From the NCBI GenBank assembly GCA_932521035.1, contig OW051497.1, forward strand, positions 434,001-498,000: a DNA stretch of 64,000 nt, given 5' to 3'. This document shows positions 58,255 to 64,000 of this stretch, in pieces. Every line of letters starts with the position of its first letter. Positions within the stretch are counted from its first letter, which is position 1. The notes under the pieces were generated by a model. The model was not told the origin of the DNA. It saw only the letters and a program-made list of their open reading frames with translations, and ran no database searches. The position numbers and the translations under genes were made by a program. This stretch comes from Oscheius dolichura. Lineage: Eukaryota; Nematoda; Chromadorea; Rhabditida; Rhabditidae.

Positions 58255-59866
58255 TCATCAGGTGAATGAGACGTGCTACGAGAGCACCCCGGTGATTACG
58301 GAGCAGAACGAGACGCTGTTCATCCTTTCTGGAACCCGGACGCTGACGTCACTTGCTATCGAGACAAGCTGCGAGAATGTGATCCCTTTCATCTGGAGGG
58401 ACGAGAACGGGACGTGCCGGAACTGGGAAGCAGAAGCCAATGTCACCAGCATGCATACCGGTCAACCAGAGAATTATCAGTTCCAACGACTCACATACCT
58501 TCCATCACATCAAGGATTCTGCTTTTCCGATGAGGACCTTCGCCTCACTTCAAGACAACAAGAGTTCTATCGCACCGCGCCCAGCAATGCAACAGGCGGC
58601 CTGGACGGATTTGTCAATGGTGTTTTCGAGCTAGGAAGAGGAATAACACAAGCAACAGGAGGCCTGATTCAATCCATTGCGGACACGCTGAATTCCTGGA
58701 AGATGATCCTAATAGGAGGTGGAATCTTCATTGTTGCTGCAGTTATCGGGTTCTTCATGCTCACATGCTACTGTGCCACAAGAGTTCTCCGAGGCGCCTT
58801 ACGAGTCAACGTGGTTGAGGATGTGGAGATGGGAGATGTTCAAGAAGAAGGAAGGAAAGAATACTATCCTACGGAGGAGCAAGTTGAAAGAGACAACCAG
58901 AACTACTATGTGAGAAACAGGTGGTATAACCCCCTCTTCACCTATCTCCCCATCGTAATCCCCGCACTGTGCCAGCTGGCAGATGCATCTCCACTGGAAG
59001 AAGTCACAGTTGCTGGCGCGGAAGATGGATGGCTCATGGAAAACTTGCCAACAAGTCAGGAAAACATCCTAACCTTGATTGTAATCGGTCTACTCTGGAG
59101 GATTGGAAACCGATTTGTTGGAAAGCTCAAGGAGGATCGGAGGAAAACAAGCAGAGAGAAAAAGTGGAAAAGTCAAAGTAGTCGAAGAAGCAGAAGGAAG
59201 AGCTTGTCTGGTAGATGGAGGAATACGGTAGCAGTAACTGGAGGAAGTTGGAAACAAGGAAAGCGACACATGGGCAAGACGCAAGTGAAACTTGGAAGAA
59301 GAGAATGGAAAGATAAAGCAGTTGGAATGAAATTGCGGAGCTATCTGGACAAAACAACCACCGCGAGGAGGCAGGCCCACCACACCGCAGGGCAGCTACC
59401 AGGGACTCTAGTCGTAAACAGCGTTGAACAAGCTCAAGGACAAGGAGTTGGAGAAGGAATCGGTGCTGTTGAAGACGAGGAAGCCAGCAAAGCCGAGATA
59501 CCCTTGGTTCCAATTTCATTGGAAGATCGAACGCTTGTGGGGCTTTGGGACTCGGGAGCCTCATTCAGCTACCTGCCCATCTCTACACTGAGTTACGTCC
59601 ATAAAAGGATGGAAAACCGAAGAAAGACGACCGCAAGAGCAGCAAATGGAACTGGATTCGAAATGATGGGAGAGGCAAACCTGACACTCCGGATTGGAAC
59701 GCGACTTCTTCAACACACGTTTCGAGTGTCCAGGGACCAAGATTGCCCCGCACCTGTTCTGATTGGGATCGATCTCATGGGCAAACTGGACAGGAAAGGA
59801 GTAAAAGTATCCTACCGGGGAGACCTCTTGTTTACGAGGATTTCTCCCTGTACTCCACTCGGATGA
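58124..59866 (+). pseudogene. Env-like region joined to a DSGA retropepsin (580 codons)
   Basis: The first 120 residues are Cys- and N-glycosylation-rich (VNETCYES, EQNETLF, ENGTC), typical of an ectodomain. A segment with GLIQSIADTLNSW leads into a hydrophobic span (MILIGGGIFIVAAVIGFFML) and a Cys/Arg tail, as in the membrane anchor of an envelope. A second hydrophobic stretch (PLFTYLPIVIPALCQLA) and a long basic linker follow. The C-terminus has VGLWDSGASFSYLP (catalytic Asp of a retropepsin) and PVLIGIDLMGKL, the conserved ILGxD-like end. Envelope before protease is not the canonical gag-pol-env order. The frame is long but the element around it is truncated. Confidence 0.7.
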
Positions 59867-60143
59867 AGGAACAGGTCGCCGAAATGACGCAAATGCTGCA
59901 GAAGAAGTTCAAAGAAAGCAGTGAAAGAAATGCAAGAACCCAGAAGCAGCAGTTCCTAACAGCGGAGATGTTCGGCCAGGAGACCTCATTCTCGTAAAGC
60001 GGGAGGAGACCAAGAACAAATTAAACTACCCAGCCTGCTCCCGGTATAGTTATCATGAGGGCAGCGAAATTTTTGGTTATTTGGAAAAGTTATTTATTTT
60101 AAAAACGAAAAGAAAGAACAAGAAATAGAACGAAAACAGGCTT

Positions 60144-60396
60144 TTACTTCATGTTAGCCTGACAGTTATACATCAGGGTCGTCAGCTCGCCGACGTGCTT
60201 CATCTTGTCCTCGGCATTGGCCCGCACTAGCATAGCCTAAAAGAATGTAGTTCAATTGAAATCAACAGTTGGAACATACCGGCAGAAGCGTAGTCTCGTC
60301 CAGCGTCGGCTGGTGCGGAGGATGAGGGGGCGCGGGCGCGGGAGCGGCGCCAGAAGCAGCCGGGGAGAGAGACCAGAGCAGCCCGATAAAGGCCAT
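60144..60396 (-). CDS. Member D of the Pro-rich small-protein family
   Basis: Exon 1 (60396-60280) encodes MAFIGLLWSLSPAASGAAP, a Pro-rich stretch and QPTLDETTLLP. A 43-nt intron (60237-60279) follows. Exon 2 (60236-60144) encodes AMLVRANAEDKMKHVGEL... ending ANMK. The product is 69 residues. The intron position, the PTxDExxLLP end and the AML start match member A. The shared element lies upstream at 60397-60580 with TATAAT (minus) at 60443-60448. AATAAA (minus) lies near 60091-60098. Confidence 0.7.
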
Positions 60397-60580
60397 TCCA
60401 GGACGAAGAATGAAGAAATGAAATGGCCCTGGTTCAGAAGAGGATTATACCTGAGCTCGACAGTCTTCATTTCTATCGGGCAGAACAGTCTGCCCCGGGA
60501 ATATACGGCTCGGCTCGTTTCCTCTGACTCCTTTATCGTCTCCGCTACCAGAAGCCGTGCCCTTCTCAGAGTTTTTCACT
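60397..60580 (-). promoter_or_regulatory. Shared upstream element of family member D
   Basis: This is the minus-strand counterpart of the elements at A and C. Its first hairpin (60478-60495) has the arms GGGCAGA and TCTGCCC around ACAG, different in sequence from A and C but still complementary. The second inverted repeat has lost its left arm. TATAAT is at 60443-60448. Confidence 0.75.
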
Positions 60581-60641
60581 GTTTCCCCTTTAAAGTGGCA
60601 TAGTATTTTAGTGTCTTTATTCATGATCTGGTTGTTATTTC

Positions 60642-62186
60642 TTATATAGGGACGGCTTTGTACAGAAAGTCGTATACTTGCTTGCCTTCGTAATTGAACA
60701 ATATTAAAGGTGCTGGGTTCAGGTCGCTGACTAAATTCGCTCCCCAATCTTCGCGATCGCAGAAACTAAAATCGAGATTGATATTTTCAGCTAAAGAGGG
60801 GAACATACATTGGTCCTCCAAGCCGTGGATCCTTATTAATCTTGAACTCGAAGCCGCTAAACCTGCACGAGGCCTTCTCAGCTCTACTTCTTTTGCTGTG
60901 TCCATATTGTTTCACTCCCGTAAACATTATGTCGACCCGGTGGCCAGGAGGAGCTTGAATCCAGTAGGTACATGCTGTTGGGGCAAACTCTTTCTTCTTG
61001 TTCTTCTCGCCGATAGAAAGAAAAAGACTCTTGGCCTTGTTTGGGACGGCAGAAAACGTTTCTCCACAAGTCCCTGGCTATAAATATAGGCCAGATTGTA
61101 AGAACTCGGGAAGAATACTCGTTGATCGCAGAAATCTCCTTCAAAGCCAGATGGACAGAGACAAATGGCGCAGTGTCTTGGATGGGGGACACCTCCGTTG
61201 AAACATTTTGCAGAAGTTCTACTAGAGCATTTTTCTACACACACACATTGATTCCTTAGGTCATCTACTGACCATTGCACTTGTAGAACTCGTTAACCGT
61301 GTAGAAATCGTAGAAAGATCCTCGTAAATTACCAATGGTCTTCCTGTATCTTCTATCCTTTGTTAGCATTGTTGGGACATCGATATTAACTGAACGATAA
61401 TCTCTGGAATTAGAGTATTATCTCTTTAGGAAAAACATACCCATTAGGAAAAGCAGCATAATGCATATAACTCGTATAATCATAAGGAGTTATGTTCAGA
61501 AATGGCTCTTTGGCGTATTGAGAAAAATCAAACGGCTGAAGGGACTATAGAAAAACCAAGAAGGAGTAAATCTACTTCTTTTATGTTCGTCGTGTTGACA
61601 GTGATGTAGTGGTCACGATCCGTCCTAGTTTGTGTATGTTTCAACCCAAGAGCATGGAGGAATTCATGAACAGTGATCCCAATCTAGTCATAGTCTGTTA
61701 ACTAGGAGAAACTTACTACTGCTAGACACTTTCCAGCTCCATGAGGATCTAGTGACATGCCTTGGACGGAATTTGGACGGGCCAGCCCACCAACAAAACC
61801 TGGTGCACTGGAACAGGCGCGGTTTTTCGTAATTTAAAGGCAAATCATCTTTGTTTATATTATTTATACCTTTATTGCGAATTTGTCCGTTTTTCCTTCA
61901 ATGAATTTTATACAAGTGTTCTCTTCTAAGATTCTAACTCCTTGGTTAACCTTATCCCTCTCTTCTTTGGCTGAAAGACTATTTTAAAACGAAATTATAG
62001 GAGAAATATACTGAAATTTCCATCAAAGAAGTAGTAAACAGTATGATTCGGCCATGGTTCGGCATAGGTGGATACTTGCTTGAAGAGGCTGAAGACCCTA
62101 ATCCGCAATAGCCTAGCTCACCTTTTTGGAAGAGAAAGGCCGATACCAGCCAAAAGTAAGAGTTGGAGAAGCAGGACCATTTTCAT
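60642..62186 (-). CDS. Astacin zinc metalloprotease with EGF and CUB domains (copy 2)
   Basis: This is a paralogue of 53974-55537 with the same exon plan. The ATG at 62186 begins MKMVLLLQLLLLAG. Catalytic-domain pieces include PWPNHTVYYFF, ENTCIKFIEG and the zinc motif HEFLHALGLKHTQTRTDRDHY, encoded near 61600-61670, with the three His and Glu intact. The Met-turn stretch SYMHYAAFP follows. The EGF-like module (KCFNGGVPHPRHCAICLCPSGFEG) and CUB tail (FCDREDWGANLVSDLNP) end at TAA 60642. AATAAA (minus) is at 60616-60621. The final intron has a different boundary sequence from copy 1 but the same phase. Confidence 0.9.
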
Positions 62187-62189
62187 GTT

Positions 62190-62920
62190 CCAAAGAAGCG
62201 CCTTTCATTTTTAACGGGAAGATTAATAATTTCAGAAAAGGCTTTTGTCCAATTTGAATGCTGGTGTGACAAAAGATAGCCTTCTTCCACCAAAGGCATA
62301 ATATTGGAACTTTCCAAAAAAAATTCATACCAAAGATCATCGAAATCAATGCGATCAGCAGCTTTTAAACTCACACTGTTACTGACTTTTTAGAAAGCTA
62401 AAGAGGAGTCCAGGGTCTTCTCTATCATACATACCTTTAACCGCATTACTTGCTCAATGCATTAACCAGAAAGTCTCAACCCCTCAACTTGATATGGAGC
62501 GACTTCCCTCGTTTCACCAGGTAGAATTAGCCGCGAAGGCTTGTAATGTGTGACTGTCCTTGTTTTCCTTCTTTTCCCACTGTTCCCCATCATTCGGAGG
62601 TGTTTCCCTCGTTCCTTCTCTCTAATCCCTCTAGCCGTCGTTGTCTCTCTCCCCGCGATCGATGTCTTTCCGTGGCATGTGTATGCGTGCGCCCAAAGTC
62701 GTCGCCGTTGTCGTCGAGTCAATTCGTGTCTCCGACTCTCTGTGTCCTCTCTTGTTGAGTGTTTAAAACATCCAGGAACTTCCTCTATTTGTTTCTCTTT
62801 ATGTGGATGAGAATAGATTTATCGGCTCTTCCCTTCCCATATCAGTCTCTGACGCCTCCTCCCACGTAGAAAGACAAACATCTTCCCTCTTTCATTTTCA
62901 TCTATTTCGAGCATTGGCCT
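62190..62920. other. Divergent intergenic region between astacin 2 and Rab27
   Basis: The first 80 bp match the upstream region of astacin 1. The rest is pyrimidine-rich on the plus strand toward Rab27, with a cttcag acceptor-like end at 62919-62924. No gene seen. Confidence 0.5.
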
Positions 62921-62926
62921 TCAGGA

Positions 62927-64000
62927 ATGGGAGACTACGACTACCTGATCAAGTTGCTCTGCTTGGGTGATTCTGGAGTCGGAAAGACGTCTTATCTCGT
63001 GAGTTTAATTGATATCGTCCAAAAAAGCAGGACGTTTAGCACCAGTACACAGATAACACCTTCACTGGGCAGTTCATATCTACCGTGGGAATTGATTTCA
63101 AGGAGAAGAAGGTGGTAAGCTATTTCGTATATAGTTTATCCTCAAATTTCTTCAATAACAGCGGAAGTTCCTGACCAATTTGCCCATTTCCAGGTGTACA
63201 AGAGTTCAAGAGGAGGTTTTGGTGGCCGTGGCCAGCGGGTACTGCTCCAACTATGGGACACCGCCGGGCAGGAGAGATTCCGCTCCTTGACGACGGCCTT
63301 CTTCCGCGATGCAATGGGATTCATCCTAATTTTTGACATCACCAACGAGCAGTCCTTCCTGAACATTAGAGACTGGCTATCCCAGATAAAGGTAGGCCCT
63401 TCATCCGTTCGTTTTTCTTTGCGCTTCCAACTTTCCAAATGGGTAAATATTTCCAACTTTCGCGTGATCAATGACCTTCTCCCTTCTCACGCCCCGGTAT
63501 TTTAAAATTGCTCTTCCGGCCCCCGGGCGGCTCTCCTTAGGAAAGGTTTTACTCCCACCCCCGCCTCCTCTCCATAAATCGAAAATTAGCAGCGTCTATG
63601 TGGGTGTGCCACTCTCTCCAAAGCAATTTATTTGGCACTTGAAGAGAATCAAATTACAAAAGTGAAAAATGGCAGATATGCTCTCCATAAAAACTCTCCC
63701 TCCTCTCTTCCCCTAATGTGATTAAATGGAATTGACCGTAGAAGAGAGGAAGCTTTAGATAAATGACAGCAATTCTCGGGGAGAGGATAATTTCGAAGGA
63801 GACAAACACACAAATTGAGTACAAGTTAACAAGCCTCCAATTTCGCGACTCATTTAGCCGGCCTGCCTTGACGTTGAAAATTCCAGGTTCATGCCTATTG
63901 CGACACACCGGACATTGTTATTTGTGGGAATAAAGCCGACTTGGAGAATCGGAGACAAGTCAGCACGGCTAGAGCCAAGCAGCTAGCTGATCAACTGGGT
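62927..64000 (+). CDS. rab27: Rab27-type small GTPase, 3' end beyond the window
   Basis: Rab27 controls docking of secretory and lysosome-related vesicles. Exons are 62927-62998, 63040-63114, 63194-63391 and 63887-beyond 64000, with introns of 41, 79 and 495 nt. The P-loop GDSGVGKTS, the switch I threonine in [21 protein letters not shown] in switch II and GNKADL for guanine are intact. The insertion [23 protein letters not shown], longer than in other Rabs, and the [13 protein letters not shown] segment identify Rab27. The prenylation motif is outside the window. The acceptor cttcag ends 2 nt before the ATG. Confidence 0.95.

Larger units (their letters stand above)
57605..60055 (+). mobile_element. 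Retroelement relic with Env-like and retropepsin parts
   Basis: From 57605 the sequence carries a frame with gag-like charge (57604-57822), a 43-bp tandem triplication, an envelope-like glycoprotein region broken by a frame change near 58124-58254, a transmembrane segment, a basic linker and a DSGA retropepsin. After 59870 an integrase-tail-like stretch (RPGDLILVKREETKNK) is seen in another frame to about 60030. Reverse transcriptase, RNase H and the integrase core are absent. No LTR pair was found. The copy is defective. Confidence 0.7.

Overview
The window is animal nuclear DNA, most probably from a nematode. The support is many cis-introns of only 36-44 nt bounded by GT...(T)TTCAG or TTTAG, a nematode-style serpentine chemoreceptor, astacins with an EGF and CUB tail, a class-2 (LIPS-type) lipase, and acceptor-like TTTTCAG or TTTTTAG a few bases upstream of many start codons, as expected of spliced-leader trans-splicing. 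I cannot name the species.

Layout. 1-2030: four monomers of a roughly 527-bp satellite. 2074-6025 (-): adducin, 17 exons. 6.0-11.6 kb: no convincing gene. 11663-12610 (+): secreted Thr-rich, furin-site protein behind a TATA box. 13.1-15.8 kb: three small genes of unknown function. 16927-19011 (-): Dok-type PH/PTB adaptor. 19.0-24.4 kb: no convincing gene. 24402-25791 (-): secreted pepsin-like aspartic protease. 26.36 kb: first member (A) of an unrecognised two-exon, Pro-rich small-protein family. 26.8-28.1 kb: decayed papain-family cysteine protease. 29260-31285 and 32221-33491 (+): two membrane proteins. 33.8-37.4 kb: an RTE-like LINE fragment carrying nested insertions, itself sitting inside the upstream element of family member B. 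37.5 and 38.3 kb: members B and C. 39245-40476 (-): lipase. 41.3-43.0 kb (-): MULE/FLYWCH-type transposase relic. 43597-45075 (+): serpentine receptor. 47007-47291 (+): G-protein gamma subunit. 51005-52092 (+): ZAR1-like 3CxxC zinc protein. 53974-62186: two tandem astacins (-) surrounding two copies of a secreted 8-cysteine peptide gene, an Env-plus-protease retroelement relic and family member D. 62927-end (+): Rab27, cut by the window edge.

Much of the window encodes secreted, gut- or host-facing products (aspartic protease, decayed cathepsin, lipase, astacins, Cys-rich peptides, Thr-rich protein). Housekeeping or signalling genes (adducin, Dok, G-gamma, Rab27) lie between them. The most notable novelty is the dispersed family A-D: four copies share a roughly 150-bp upstream element containing a covarying hairpin and a TATAAT motif, the same 43-44 nt intron position in three copies (longer in B and C), and a short Pro-rich protein I cannot match to anything.
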